NCBI GenBank assembly: GCA_947259355.1
Contig: CAMYMF010000002.1
Location: 62,001-126,000 of the forward strand
Reading direction: 5' to 3'
Length of the DNA: 64,000 nucleotides
Origin: an uncultured Nitrospirota bacterium
GTDB lineage: Bacteria > CG2-30-53-67
Below the pieces are notes generated by a model. It worked only from the letters and a program-made list of their open reading frames with translations. It had not been told where the DNA came from and did no database searches. The position numbers were made by a program, and so were the translations under genes. Shown piece by piece: positions 42,911-51,027 of this stretch. Within the stretch, counting starts at the first letter, position 1; each line of letters opens with the position of its first letter.

Positions 42911-43717
42911 ATGCGAAGCATTGAGAAGGGACTGGAAAAGGCCATTCGGGAACGGGAGAACCGGCGGCGCAGGGAGGTCCGTGAACATCGTGACCAATGG
43001 GGGCTGAAGCCTCCGGACATGTCAAGGTTGAGCGCCTATCTGGTCTCGCTGCTGGAGCCGCGATCCCTGGCCGCGGAGCAGTTCAAACGACTGCGCACCA
43101 AGATCCTGCAGCAGATGAAGACCCGCATGGAGAGTCTGATCCTCGTCACGAGTGCCATTCAGGGTGAGGGCAAGACGACGACCGCGCTCAATCTGGCGAT
43201 CACCATCGCCCAAGGGATGAGTGAGTCGGTGTTGCTGGTGGATACGGATGTGCGCAAACCGGGTCTGCACACCCATCTCGGTATCGAAGCCAAGCAGGGG
43301 CTCGTCGATTACCTGCAGGGAGAGCAGGCCCTCTCGGAAATTCTAATGCCGACGGAAATCCCGAAGCTGACGCTCCTGCCCTCGGGGAAGCCGCCGGAGA
43401 ACCCCTCCGAGCTGCTGGCTTCCGACCGGATGAGCGATCTGCTCCATGAGATAAAGACCCGTTATGAGAACCGTTACGTGGTCATCGATTCTTCGCCCAT
43501 CAATGTCTTTACCGATACGGCCATCCTCGCTCCCCAGGTGGATGGGGTGCTGCTCGTGGTCCAGGACGGTGCCACACCTCGCGATTATGTCGTAAGAGCC
43601 CTGTCGCAGATCAATCATGAGAATCTGCTCGGTATCTGCCTCAATCAGATCTCGGCGCCGGAGTCGCTACAGGACAGCTACTACTACTATTCCAATTACG
43701 CCAACTACGGGAAGTAG
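42911..43717 (+). CDS. Tyrosine autokinase-type ATPase (CpsD/CapB family)
   Basis: 268-residue cytoplasmic P-loop ATPase that partners with Wzz-type membrane proteins. Walker A SAIQGEGKTTTALNLA, Walker A' VLLVDTDVRKPGLH, and Walker B YVVIDSSP are intact. A tyrosine-rich tail (YYYYSNYANYGK) is the typical autophosphorylation cluster. A basic N-terminal extension (RERENRRRREVREHRD) is present. AGGAAG lies 5 bases before ATG at 42911. Last gene of the operon; cycles of phosphorylation are expected to control polymer synthesis. Confidence 0.92.
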   Translation: MRSIEKGLEKAIRERENRRRREVREHRDQWGLKPPDMSRLSAYLVSLLEPRSLAAEQFKRLRTKILQQMKTRMESLILVTSAIQGEGKTTTALNLAITIAQGMSESVLLVDTDVRKPGLHTHLGIEAKQGLVDYLQGEQALSEILMPTEIPKLTLLPSGKPPENPSELLASDRMSDLLHEIKTRYENRYVVIDSSPINVFTDTAILAPQVDGVLLVVQDGATPRDYVVRALSQINHENLLGICLNQISAPESLQDSYYYYSNYANYGK

Positions 43718-43749
43718 GGCTGCGGCGAATGGGCTGCGACGGCGGATGC

Positions 43750-44103
43750 CTATGGCTCGAGGACGTCGCGGATTTTCTGCTTCAGCTCGGTGAACTCGGA
43801 GCTTTTCACGACATAATGGTCGGCAGCCACGGCAGAGAAGTCCGTCTGGTAGGTGCTGTAGGCGGAGCAGAGAATGACCGGTAGGTCGTAGGAACGCTCC
43901 CGGATCTTGCGCAGAGCCATCAGGCCGTCTTCGCCCGGCATCTTGATGTCCAGGGTCACCAGATCGGGGCGAGCGCTCTCGATCAGCTGTAGTGCGGTTG
44001 CGGCGTTTTCGGCAGTGATCACCTCATAGCCTTCGTCTTCGAGTTCCTCCTTCAGAAGAAGCCGAATATTTTCCTCATCATCTACGACGAGAATCTTTTT
44101 CAT
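43750..44103 (-). CDS. Single-domain response regulator (CheY-like)
   Basis: 117-residue receiver domain without output domain. Acidic pair LVVDDEEN, phospho-acceptor Asp in LVTLDIKMPG (about residue 52), signalling Ser in ILCSAYST, Lys in VVKSSEF. Its ATG overlaps the stop of the upstream glycosyltransferase gene (ATGA), so it is translated with the glycosyltransferase cluster. Its kinase is not next to it; the PocR kinase and the hybrid kinase in this window are possible partners by inference only. Confidence 0.93.
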   Translation of the reverse strand: MKKILVVDDEENIRLLLKEELEDEGYEVITAENAATALQLIESARPDLVTLDIKMPGEDGLMALRKIRERSYDLPVILCSAYSTYQTDFSAVAADHYVVKSSEFTELKQKIRDVLEP

Positions 44104-45395
44104 GATGCTCCCCTCCGTGCCGGCGGCGTCGGCCAGCGTGCAATCAGGTAGGGCTTCAGTTTTTCAAAGGTTTCGCACACATCGTTCACCTGGGCTTCCG
44201 CCATGCGGGAGTCCATCTGGCGCGTCTTTTCGACGAAGGTGGCGACGGCCGCGAAGTAGATGGGCACCAGTGCCTGCAGCAACGAATCCGGCGCGGCGGT
44301 CCCGCCGTGAAAGGCCGCAGCAAAATCATAGACCGACCGGACCCACACGTCCGTCGGCAGTTCGAAGTGGCGGCCCCGCCCCCGGGCGACTTCCATGACT
44401 TTGTAGTAGTTGGACCGCTCCAGGATTTGCTTCCAGCGCTCGCGATGCTCCCGAGCGCCGCGTTCAAACAGGTGTACGAGATTGTCCAGATCCACGGAGA
44501 CGGGCCTGGGAGTCACCTCCGTTTCGAAACCGAAAATGGCTGTCGGTCGGCTCCCCTTCTGGTCCCGCCAGGTCGGTTCATACATGCCCATGAGCGTGAA
44601 GAGGGTGCCCACGACCTGGGCAAACATCGCCGCGAGGTGCCTGCCCGGATCCTTGTCTTCATGGATTTTCGCGCCCAGGAAGGATTGACAGATCTTGAAC
44701 TTCTCCTGCATGGCCACCGTGGTCATCCAGATGTCGATACCGAACCGAGCGATGTCGCTGTCCCACACGTCCCGGGAAAGCAAGGTGTCTGCCAGTCGCG
44801 GGGAGAAACCGAAATCCCCGCCGATGGGTTGGCGCACGCGCCGGCCGTAGAGGGCGCGAGTCAGCGGGTAGGCGATGAGGTTGGTGATGGTGCCGTCGTA
44901 TTTGTGCCGAGCGTAGTAGGGTGTGACGAAGCCAAACCCTTTCTTGAGAATGGGGGTGATCAACAGCTCCATCCATTCCGGCGAGATGCTCCGAAGGTCT
45001 GAATCGACCACCGCGCAGGCCTGCACGTTCAAGACGCCCGCCGCTTCGAGAATGGCCTTGATGGCCGTGCCCTTGCCGGAATGTCCCAGATAGTCAGTGG
45101 CGACGACGTCCGTAGGCTTTTCGGGTGGGGAGAGCAGGCTCTGCTCCAAGAGTTGTGCCATGGGGAGTGCCGCGATGGCCTTACGGACAGCGTCGGCCTC
45201 ACCGCCCTCGGCGATGAATACCACTCCTTTGCGCTCGGGGAAATACTTGGCCAGTCCCAGAAGGCAGGCTTTGACAACCTGTCCGATGGAGTGCACGCTT
45301 TGAAAGCTTGGAATGCCAATGAGGATCTCCGCCTGACCGATACGGTGCAGATCGGTCCTTGCCTTCGGATCGAGTGCGGATTCAGCGCGCGCCAT
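44100..45395 (-). CDS. Glycosyltransferase, mannosylglycerate synthase-like (paralog 2)
   Basis: 431-residue GT-A fold enzyme. N-terminal ILIGIPSFQSVHSIGQVVKA, donor/metal motif VVDSDLRSISPEWM, then YDGTITNLIAYPLTRALYGRRVRQPIGGDFGFSP and FGIDIWMTT, followed by an acceptor region with IHEDKDPGRHLAAMFAQVVGTLFTL. The order IEQPLGGE, DWGIDT, H, DDL in mannosylglycerate synthase of Rhodothermus (GT78) is closely paralleled. It shares these motifs with the product at 46327-47607. The start is ATG at 45395 with GGAAAG upstream. Precise sugar and acceptor unknown. Confidence 0.82.
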   Translation of the reverse strand: MARAESALDPKARTDLHRIGQAEILIGIPSFQSVHSIGQVVKACLLGLAKYFPERKGVVFIAEGGEADAVRKAIAALPMAQLLEQSLLSPPEKPTDVVATDYLGHSGKGTAIKAILEAAGVLNVQACAVVDSDLRSISPEWMELLITPILKKGFGFVTPYYARHKYDGTITNLIAYPLTRALYGRRVRQPIGGDFGFSPRLADTLLSRDVWDSDIARFGIDIWMTTVAMQEKFKICQSFLGAKIHEDKDPGRHLAAMFAQVVGTLFTLMGMYEPTWRDQKGSRPTAIFGFETEVTPRPVSVDLDNLVHLFERGAREHRERWKQILERSNYYKVMEVARGRGRHFELPTDVWVRSVYDFAAAFHGGTAAPDSLLQALVPIYFAAVATFVEKTRQMDSRMAEAQVNDVCETFEKLKPYLIARWPTPPARRGAS

Positions 45396-45500
45396 GGTGT
45401 TTTCTTTCCACCGCGAAGGGACCGGGACCCCTGTGGGCCTCCGCCCGGTCTGTTGCCTGCGGATCGCCTCGTGAACCGTACAAAAGATCCGACCCTTCTG

Positions 45501-46301
45501 TCAAGGGCGTTCGCGAAAAATGTGCACCGCCTGCGCGAACCCTTCGGGCCCAATACCGTCTGTGCAGACCACGCCTTCGAAGCAGGCCGCTTGGTCATGA
45601 GTGCCGTCCGGCCTGCGGACCAAATAGGGGCAATCCACGGCGCGCAGCATGGAGAGATCGTTGCCGGCGTCGCCCACCGCTGCAAAGAGTGTATCAGCCT
45701 GGCGCTGCCGGTAGAGGGTCATGAGGCGCGCGACGGCCCGACCCTTGTCGCAGTCGCCCAGGATATGATAAAAGCGTCCTCCTCGGGTGAGGGTCAGGCC
45801 GGCCGCAGCAACGCTGTCCTCCAGGCAGCGGAGCAGGGGGGGCGCTTCATTTTCGATGCGAAAGGGCTCATCATATTCACGCATGCGGGCCAGACGGGCA
45901 TCCGGCTCTGAAAGCCCGGTCCAGCGTATGATCTCGGCCAGCGACATGGAGGAGAAGCCGCGGACCGTCGCGCCGCAGCGGGCCGCTGCGCGCTGCAGGA
46001 CGGTAACCAGGGTCGGGTGGGGTGTGCCCATGGCCAGAATCCAGAAGGGACCGTCCCCGTGAAAGCCCGGCGGCTTCTGCCACGCCTCCTGGGGGAGAAA
46101 GATGGCGCCGCCGTTTTCGGAAACAAAGGGCCCGCGATGCTCGAGGCGGCTGCGCAGTGCCACCATCTCAGCCCGGGTCTTGCTGGAAACGAAGACAACC
46201 GGAATGTCGGCCTGCCGACAGACCTGCAGCGCTGTCGCTGCGGCGCCCAACTCATAGGTGTCGGCCGAGAGAAGGGTGCCGTCGAGGTCGGTGAAGATCA
46301 C
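45501..46301 (-). CDS. HAD phosphatase, mannosyl-3-phosphoglycerate phosphatase family
   Basis: 266-residue HAD-IIB enzyme. Motif I is VIFTDLDGTLL at the very N terminus, motif II PVVFVSSKTRAEM, the cap has FVSENGGAIFLP, and motif III/IV are GDCDKGRAVARL and FAAVGDAGNDLSML. MpgP/GpgP enzymes dephosphorylate mannosyl- or glucosyl-3-phosphoglycerate to the free glycerate glycoside. The start is GTG at 46301, 25 bases after the upstream glycosyltransferase stop; no clear ribosome binding site, so coupling is likely. Context with a GpgS-like enzyme supports the role. Confidence 0.85.
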   Translation of the reverse strand: MIFTDLDGTLLSADTYELGAAATALQVCRQADIPVVFVSSKTRAEMVALRSRLEHRGPFVSENGGAIFLPQEAWQKPPGFHGDGPFWILAMGTPHPTLVTVLQRAAARCGATVRGFSSMSLAEIIRWTGLSEPDARLARMREYDEPFRIENEAPPLLRCLEDSVAAAGLTLTRGGRFYHILGDCDKGRAVARLMTLYRQRQADTLFAAVGDAGNDLSMLRAVDCPYLVRRPDGTHDQAACFEGVVCTDGIGPEGFAQAVHIFRERP

Positions 46302-46326
46302 GCGGGACGGCCGTGGCGGCCCCCCT

Positions 46327-47607
46327 TCAGACCTGCTGGAGATGATCGTTGACGGCTTCGTCTTCTTCAAAGGGGGTGTCCCAGAGTCGGCGAAGATAAT
46401 CCTTGTTCTCCTCGAACTTGCGGGCCTGTTCTTCCACCACCTGCTCGGCCTCATCCGAATCCATGTCGCGGGTGCGGTTGATGAAGGATGCGACCCGCCC
46501 GAAGTAGAGGGGAATGGCCAGTTCCAGGAGCCGATGCCGGTTGTTCCGCCATTTGTGATAAGTCGAGGCGAGTTCGTAGAGAATTCGGATCCAGCTGTCC
46601 GTCTCGAAGATAAACCTGCTCGGCGCAAGGCGCGCTGCTTTGTTTATCATTCCGTAGGACTCGGGCGAGAAGATCTTTTCATACAACACCCCGAAATTCC
46701 GGTGCCCCGCTTTGAAGCGCGAGACGAGCAGTTCCTGATTGACGGGGATGGCCTCGGGGATCACGGTGCCGGGGATGCCGAAGATCTCCGTCGGGCTGGA
46801 TCCCTCCACACCCTTCCAGAACCCTTCATTGGCCTCCATCAGGTCAAAGAGTGTTCCGATGACCTGCCGGAACATGGCCGCCAGGTGCGAGGCCGGGTCT
46901 TTCGCGTCGTGCACCTTGACGCCCAAGTGGGACTGGCAGATCTTGAAGTCGTTGATGATGGCACTGGTTGTCATCCAGATGTCGATCCCGAAGCGGGCCA
47001 CGTCGGTGCCCCAGACGTTCTGGGCTAGGAAATGGCGGATACAGTCGGGTGAAAAGGCGAAGTCGCCCCCGATGGGTTGGCGGATCCGCTTGCCGTAGAG
47101 GGCCCGCGTCAAGTTGTACGTGATGTTGTTGGTGATGGTGCCGTCGTATTTGTAGCGTGTATAGATGGGAGTGACGAAGTCGAAGCCGCGCGCCAAAACA
47201 GGTTCCAGAAGATAGTGGACCCAGTCGGCGGTGATACTGCGCAGATCCGAATCGACGACCATGCATGTCTTGACGTCAAGACGATGGGCCGCCTCCAGGA
47301 TGGATCGCAGGGCAGTCCCCTTGCCGGGCTCACCGCGATAGATGCTGACGATTTTTTCCTGCCAGGGTTTGATCTCAAACTCTTTGGCCATGTCGCGGCT
47401 GTCATCGGTGGAGCCGCCGTCGGCCACCATGATAACGGCGCGGCGGTCGCCGTAGAAGTCTTTCAGCCCGTGGGACACCATCTGGATGACATGGGCAATG
47501 GTGGCGTCGGTGTTGTAGCAGGGGATGCCGACCAGGATGTCGGCATGGTCGATTTCTTCCACCCGTTTGGTGGTGTAGGGCCTCAAGGATGTGTCATAGT
47601 TTCGCAC
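46327..47607 (-). CDS. Glycosyltransferase, mannosylglycerate synthase-like (paralog 1)
   Basis: 426-residue enzyme from GTG at 47607 (GGGGGAAGG upstream). ILVGIPCYNTDATIAHVIQM, VADGGSTDDSRDMA, MVVDSDLRSITADWV, YKYDGTITNNITYNLTRALYG, RQPIGGDFAFSP and FGIDIWMTTS are visible, then a conserved His in VKVHDAKDPASHLAAMF. Clearly a paralog of the product at 44100-45395, with the phosphatase gene between them. Probably transfers mannose or glucose from an NDP-sugar to glycerate or glucosylglycerate (inference from similarity to GT78 mannosylglycerate synthase). Confidence 0.82.
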   Translation of the reverse strand: MRNYDTSLRPYTTKRVEEIDHADILVGIPCYNTDATIAHVIQMVSHGLKDFYGDRRAVIMVADGGSTDDSRDMAKEFEIKPWQEKIVSIYRGEPGKGTALRSILEAAHRLDVKTCMVVDSDLRSITADWVHYLLEPVLARGFDFVTPIYTRYKYDGTITNNITYNLTRALYGKRIRQPIGGDFAFSPDCIRHFLAQNVWGTDVARFGIDIWMTTSAIINDFKICQSHLGVKVHDAKDPASHLAAMFRQVIGTLFDLMEANEGFWKGVEGSSPTEIFGIPGTVIPEAIPVNQELLVSRFKAGHRNFGVLYEKIFSPESYGMINKAARLAPSRFIFETDSWIRILYELASTYHKWRNNRHRLLELAIPLYFGRVASFINRTRDMDSDEAEQVVEEQARKFEENKDYLRRLWDTPFEEDEAVNDHLQQV

Positions 47608-47699
47608 GGTCCTTCCCCCTGGTGTTGCGTCCCCCTTGGCGAATACGAGACGATTCTCACCCGCCTTCAATACGGCGCCATCGGGGTGAATGAGACCCG

Positions 47700-48908
47700 T
47701 TAGCCGTTGTCCCGCCGCACGACCTCCAGCAGCTTCTCGGCGAAGTTTGGGATCGCTGCAAAGACCCGGTTCCATGCCGGGATTTCCGGTGGCCCCAAGG
47801 GGTCCTCGGTGATGATTCGTCCCGCCCGGTCGATGGCCTCGATGAAGACTTCTACGGCGATGCCTTCCTCATGCCGGTCGTAGATCAGTCCGTTGATAAT
47901 GGCATCGCCGTGGTAGCGGGCGATGGTGTCCTGTGCGATGCGCAGATAGGCTGCGCGCAGGGTGTTGAAGAATCCCGGAGAGAAGACAATCCCTTCGCTG
48001 GCCAGCGTTCGGAAGATACTCTTGGCGATGTCCGTGGCCATCCGGTTCAGTCCCGAATGGGGGTCGTCCCGTGAGAGGTCCTGGTGTTTGTGCTCGTAAT
48101 TGTCGCACAGCTCCACTTGGCAGATCCGTTTGACCGAGCTGTTGCGATAAACTTCGGCGAGAACGCCCACTTCCAGACCCCAGTCTGCGGGAATCCGATT
48201 GAAGCGGGCCAGATCGGTGAGCATGGAAAACTCGCCGGCCAAGGGGTAGCGGAAACTGTCGTAGTAGTCCAGAATATCGAGATGCCCGATGGTCTTGATC
48301 AGAGCCCGGATCAGCGGCGTAACGAAGAGGCGGGTCACCCGCCCGTGCATCTTGTTTGTGACGCGGCTGTAGTAGCCCTTACAGAATTCAAAGTCTAGGT
48401 TGGTGGACAGAACGGGAAAGATGAGCCGTCCGAGCAGTTCCCGAGAGTAGGTGACAATGTCGCAGTCGTGCAGGGCAATGACCTGGCTGCCTCCCTCAGC
48501 AAGAATATACCCGTAAGCCATCCACGCGCTGCGTCCCTTGCCGTCGGGTCCTGGATCCAGGCCGAACTCCTTCATGAGCTGATAGAGAGACTCAATGCCG
48601 GGCCCGCTGTTCCACAGAATCGTCGTCGGCTGCGGCAGGACCGAGAAGAACTCTCGGGCTCTGGCAAACTCGTCCACGTTGGTCGGCCCCAGGGTGACCA
48701 CGATTTCGCGGATGTAGCGGACCTGACTCAGCTCCTTGACGATCCCGCCCAAAGCCGGCCCCGCCAATTCCGAAAAGAGCGACGGCAGCACCAGAGTTAC
48801 CCCGCGCATTCGCGAAAAGGCCAGCAGGCTTTCTTCGAGTCTTTCGACATCGGGCGTACCTAAACGATGCAGGGTCGCCACCATGCCGGTCTGGTAGAAA
48901 TCACTCAT
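47700..48908 (-). CDS. gpgS: Glucosyl-3-phosphoglycerate synthase-like glycosyltransferase (GT81-like)
   Basis: 402-residue GT-A enzyme. VTLVLPSLFSEL, GKGRSAWMAYGYILAEG, the metal-binding HDCDIVTY, FEFCKGYYSRV, HGRVTRLFVTPLIRAL, YPLAGEFSML and WGLEVGVLAEVYR align in order with GpgS proteins. GpgS joins glucose from NDP-glucose to 3-phosphoglycerate, the first step to glucosylglycerate. It is the first gene of the glycosyltransferase cluster. The downstream HAD phosphatase fits the second step. The ATG at 48908 has GGAG in GGGGGAGCGGAGGG upstream. Confidence 0.82.
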   Translation of the reverse strand: MSDFYQTGMVATLHRLGTPDVERLEESLLAFSRMRGVTLVLPSLFSELAGPALGGIVKELSQVRYIREIVVTLGPTNVDEFARAREFFSVLPQPTTILWNSGPGIESLYQLMKEFGLDPGPDGKGRSAWMAYGYILAEGGSQVIALHDCDIVTYSRELLGRLIFPVLSTNLDFEFCKGYYSRVTNKMHGRVTRLFVTPLIRALIKTIGHLDILDYYDSFRYPLAGEFSMLTDLARFNRIPADWGLEVGVLAEVYRNSSVKRICQVELCDNYEHKHQDLSRDDPHSGLNRMATDIAKSIFRTLASEGIVFSPGFFNTLRAAYLRIAQDTIARYHGDAIINGLIYDRHEEGIAVEVFIEAIDRAGRIITEDPLGPPEIPAWNRVFAAIPNFAEKLLEVVRRDNG

Positions 48909-49032
48909 GGGGCCCTCCGCTCCCCCGAGTTTTCACGGCGGCTCTCAGGTTTCGTCATCCACGGAGTTATCGCCGAGGGAATCGGCCATCTGTTCGATCA
49001 ATGAAGCCAGCTTTCTCCGGTTGGCAGCGCTG

Positions 49033-49278
49033 CTACAGACCGAGTTTCTCCTTCTTGGTCTTCAGCTGTTCCTGGCTTTCCTCATGATCTGGATCCGGAA
49101 CGCAGGCGTCGACCGGACAGACCTCGGCGCACTGGGACTCGTCATGAAAGCCGACGCATTCCACGCAGCGGGCCGCCTCGATCACGTAGAGGGGATCTCC
49201 CTCTGAGATCGCCTGGGTCGGGCAAACCGCCTCACACTCTCCGCATGCAACGCATTCATCATTGATCATCAAGGCCAT
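49033..49278 (-). CDS. 2[4Fe-4S] ferredoxin, Alvin type
   Basis: 81-residue electron carrier. The first cluster motif is CVACGECEAVCP. The second is CVEC followed by an eight-residue insert and CAEVCP, the pattern of Allochromatium-type ferredoxins with low-potential clusters. A charged C-terminal tail (EESQEQLKTKKEKLGL) follows. AGGAGG lies 8 bases before ATG at 49278. Standing alone upstream of the glycosyltransferase cluster; the redox partner is unknown. Confidence 0.95.
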   Translation of the reverse strand: MALMINDECVACGECEAVCPTQAISEGDPLYVIEAARCVECVGFHDESQCAEVCPVDACVPDPDHEESQEQLKTKKEKLGL

Positions 49279-49367
49279 GGTCCGATCCTCCTGATGGGTT
49301 CTGGGCAGATAAGATCCCGCGAGCGCTACCCCGGGATTTTAATGAATGACAGAGTTTTGAGCGGCTG

Positions 49368-49877
49368 TCAAGTTCCGGGCCGCTCCCGCGGCCCGGAACG
49401 GACCAGTTGATGGAAAAGGCTCGATTCCCGTTTGAAGAATCCCTCTGTGTGAAAGGTATCGGCCAGCCCCAGATACTCATAATCCAGATGATGGCAAAGC
49501 TCGTGCAGGAGGGTGCGGAGAAAGGTTCTGAAGGCCACCACCTGTCGGCGTTGCGCCGTGCGCATCCAGACGGTGATACGATCCGGGTTGCCCGGCTCGT
49601 AGAGCCCCTGGAGTTCCCCCCAGTTGCGGGCAGGCCGCTTTTCGAGAACTTTCAGCCGAACGGGTTTCGTCCCCAGCGCCTGCAGGACAGCCGTGAGGAG
49701 CTTCTGGGCTGCCGCCTCTGTCGCACGGCGTTCGCCCGAAGCCAGCGCGCTCTCCAGAGTCTCTGTCAGGGCCTGCAGGGTCTCACTCCTGGGGAGCACA
49801 ATCGATGGGATTGCGTCGCTTCTTCGGTACGTGCGCTGCTGGGCTGCGGACAGGCGTTTGTAGTAGTTGAAGGGCAA
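49368..49877 (-). CDS. SprT-like metalloprotease-fold protein
   Basis: 169-residue protein with the zinc motif HELCHHLDYE (HExxH) near residue 125 after RTFLRTLLHE, and WGELQGLYEPGNPDRITVWM upstream, as in SprT-like domains that resemble the protease SPRTN. The C-terminal zinc ribbon of SprT is not seen. The start is TTG at 49877 with GAGGGGG 10 bases upstream. Substrate unknown; may be a DNA-protein crosslink or other protease. Confidence 0.78.
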   Translation of the reverse strand: MPFNYYKRLSAAQQRTYRRSDAIPSIVLPRSETLQALTETLESALASGERRATEAAAQKLLTAVLQALGTKPVRLKVLEKRPARNWGELQGLYEPGNPDRITVWMRTAQRRQVVAFRTFLRTLLHELCHHLDYEYLGLADTFHTEGFFKRESSLFHQLVRSGPRERPGT

Positions 49878-49905
49878 AAGCGATTTTCCCCCTCATGAGC
49901 CCGGT

Positions 49906-50175
49906 TTAGGCTGCCCGATGCTGCGTTGCAAGCAATTTCCACAGGCGGAAATATTGGACCATATCCTTCAGCCGGAGAATTCCATGCAACGTCTCTGCTG
50001 CGGTACCGGTCTGCTCGAGACCTCGCATGACGATCTCTCCTGCAGCCTGCGGGCTGGCAATGGCGAGAGAATAGCAAAATCCGACTTGCCCGGCAAGACG
50101 GCCGACGCATTGAATAATTGCCGGTTCTCTTCGTTGTATGAGAGTAGGTGGAGTGCCAATTATTCTTTGGGTCAA
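49906..50175 (-). CDS. Doubtful hypothetical protein, up to 89 aa
   Basis: Open frame 28 bases upstream of the SprT-like gene on the same strand. Its second half reads like a helical protein (AAGEIVMRGLEQTGTAAETLHGILRLKDMVQYFRLWKLL), while the first 20 residues look poor. It has no ribosome binding site and its upstream end overlaps the region just before the DUF1573 promoter. A shorter start inside is possible. Not recognised. Confidence 0.3.
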   Translation of the reverse strand: MTQRIIGTPPTLIQRREPAIIQCVGRLAGQVGFCYSLAIASPQAAGEIVMRGLEQTGTAAETLHGILRLKDMVQYFRLWKLLATQHRAA

Positions 50176-50186
50176 TAACTCGGGAG

Positions 50187-50215
50187 TTGACAGCGGGACT
50201 GCCAGGTTTTATACT
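50187..50215 (+). promoter_or_regulatory. Strong sigma70-like promoter for the DUF1573 gene
   Basis: Perfect TTGACA (50187-50192), a 17-base spacer, then TATACT (50210-50215), about 60 bases before the start at 50275. The best promoter match in the window. Confidence 0.8.
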
Positions 50216-50274
50216 AACAAAATGTCGTCAGCGCTGGTTGGCGGCGAACGAACAATCAAGGGGAGAACGAGAGC

Positions 50275-51027
50275 ATGCGCACGGTATTGTCGGTTCTTAT
50301 CCTGTTTGGACTTCTTTCTGTGATGACGGGCCATCCAGTTTTTGCCTCGGGCCCGAAGATCCAGATAGAGGAGAGCGAATACGATTTCGGAACCATCAAG
50401 GCGGGGGAGGCTATCGCCCATGAATTCAACTTCTTGAATGCGGGGACGGCGGATCTGATCATTACGGATGTGAAGACCTCCTGCGGCTGTACCGCTGCTG
50501 TGACCTCCGCCAAGACGATCGCTCCCGGCGAGGCGGGAAGTCTGAAGGTTACGTTCAACTCGGCCGGCCGTAAGGGCCGTCAGAACAAGACGGCCACCAT
50601 CTTCTCCAATGACCCCGAACAACCCAAGATCGCCGTTCGGATGAGGGGGCATGTGGACCCCGGAGAGCAGCCGGAGATTGCCGTCGCGCCGCTCAGCCTG
50701 GATATTGGGGTGGTGGAACCCGGTGGCAAAACGGTCCGGGAAATCACCATTACCAACCGGGGCGCGGCCGATCTGCACCTAGAGGGTATGGTGGGGCGCA
50801 ACAACGTCTCAGTCTTGGGCGTCGATCCCAATCAGCCCAGACGCACCCTCAAACCTAAGGAATCGGCCCAGTTCAGGGTGGAAGCGGCCCCGGGAATACA
50901 GAGCGGCATTTACCAAGGGTATCTGCAGATCCGGAGCAACTCGGCTCAACGCACGGTCACGGTACCGGTGTACGGCTACATCAGTGACCGCTATATGCTG
51001 AAACCGGAATACCGCGTGACCCCCTAG
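50275..51027 (+). CDS. Exported DUF1573 protein with two Ig-like domains
   Basis: 250-residue secreted protein with a signal peptide (cleavage after PVFASG). The first half is DUF1573: YDFGTIKAGEAIAHEFNFLNAGTADLIITDVKTSCGCT, including the conserved CGC motif. The second half is a similar Ig-like repeat (LDIGVVEPGGKTVREITITNRGAADLHLEG). The family is common in Bacteroidota and Deltaproteobacteria; function unknown. AAGGGGAG lies before ATG at 50275 and a strong promoter precedes it. Confidence 0.88.
   Translation: MRTVLSVLILFGLLSVMTGHPVFASGPKIQIEESEYDFGTIKAGEAIAHEFNFLNAGTADLIITDVKTSCGCTAAVTSAKTIAPGEAGSLKVTFNSAGRKGRQNKTATIFSNDPEQPKIAVRMRGHVDPGEQPEIAVAPLSLDIGVVEPGGKTVREITITNRGAADLHLEGMVGRNNVSVLGVDPNQPRRTLKPKESAQFRVEAAPGIQSGIYQGYLQIRSNSAQRTVTVPVYGYISDRYMLKPEYRVTP

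Noticed and set aside
48918-48999. Short minus-strand frame (RKLASLIEQMADSLGDNSVDDET) between ferredoxin and the GpgS-like gene
   Set aside because: Looks protein-like but has no ribosome binding site and a stop shortly upstream. Too short to support.
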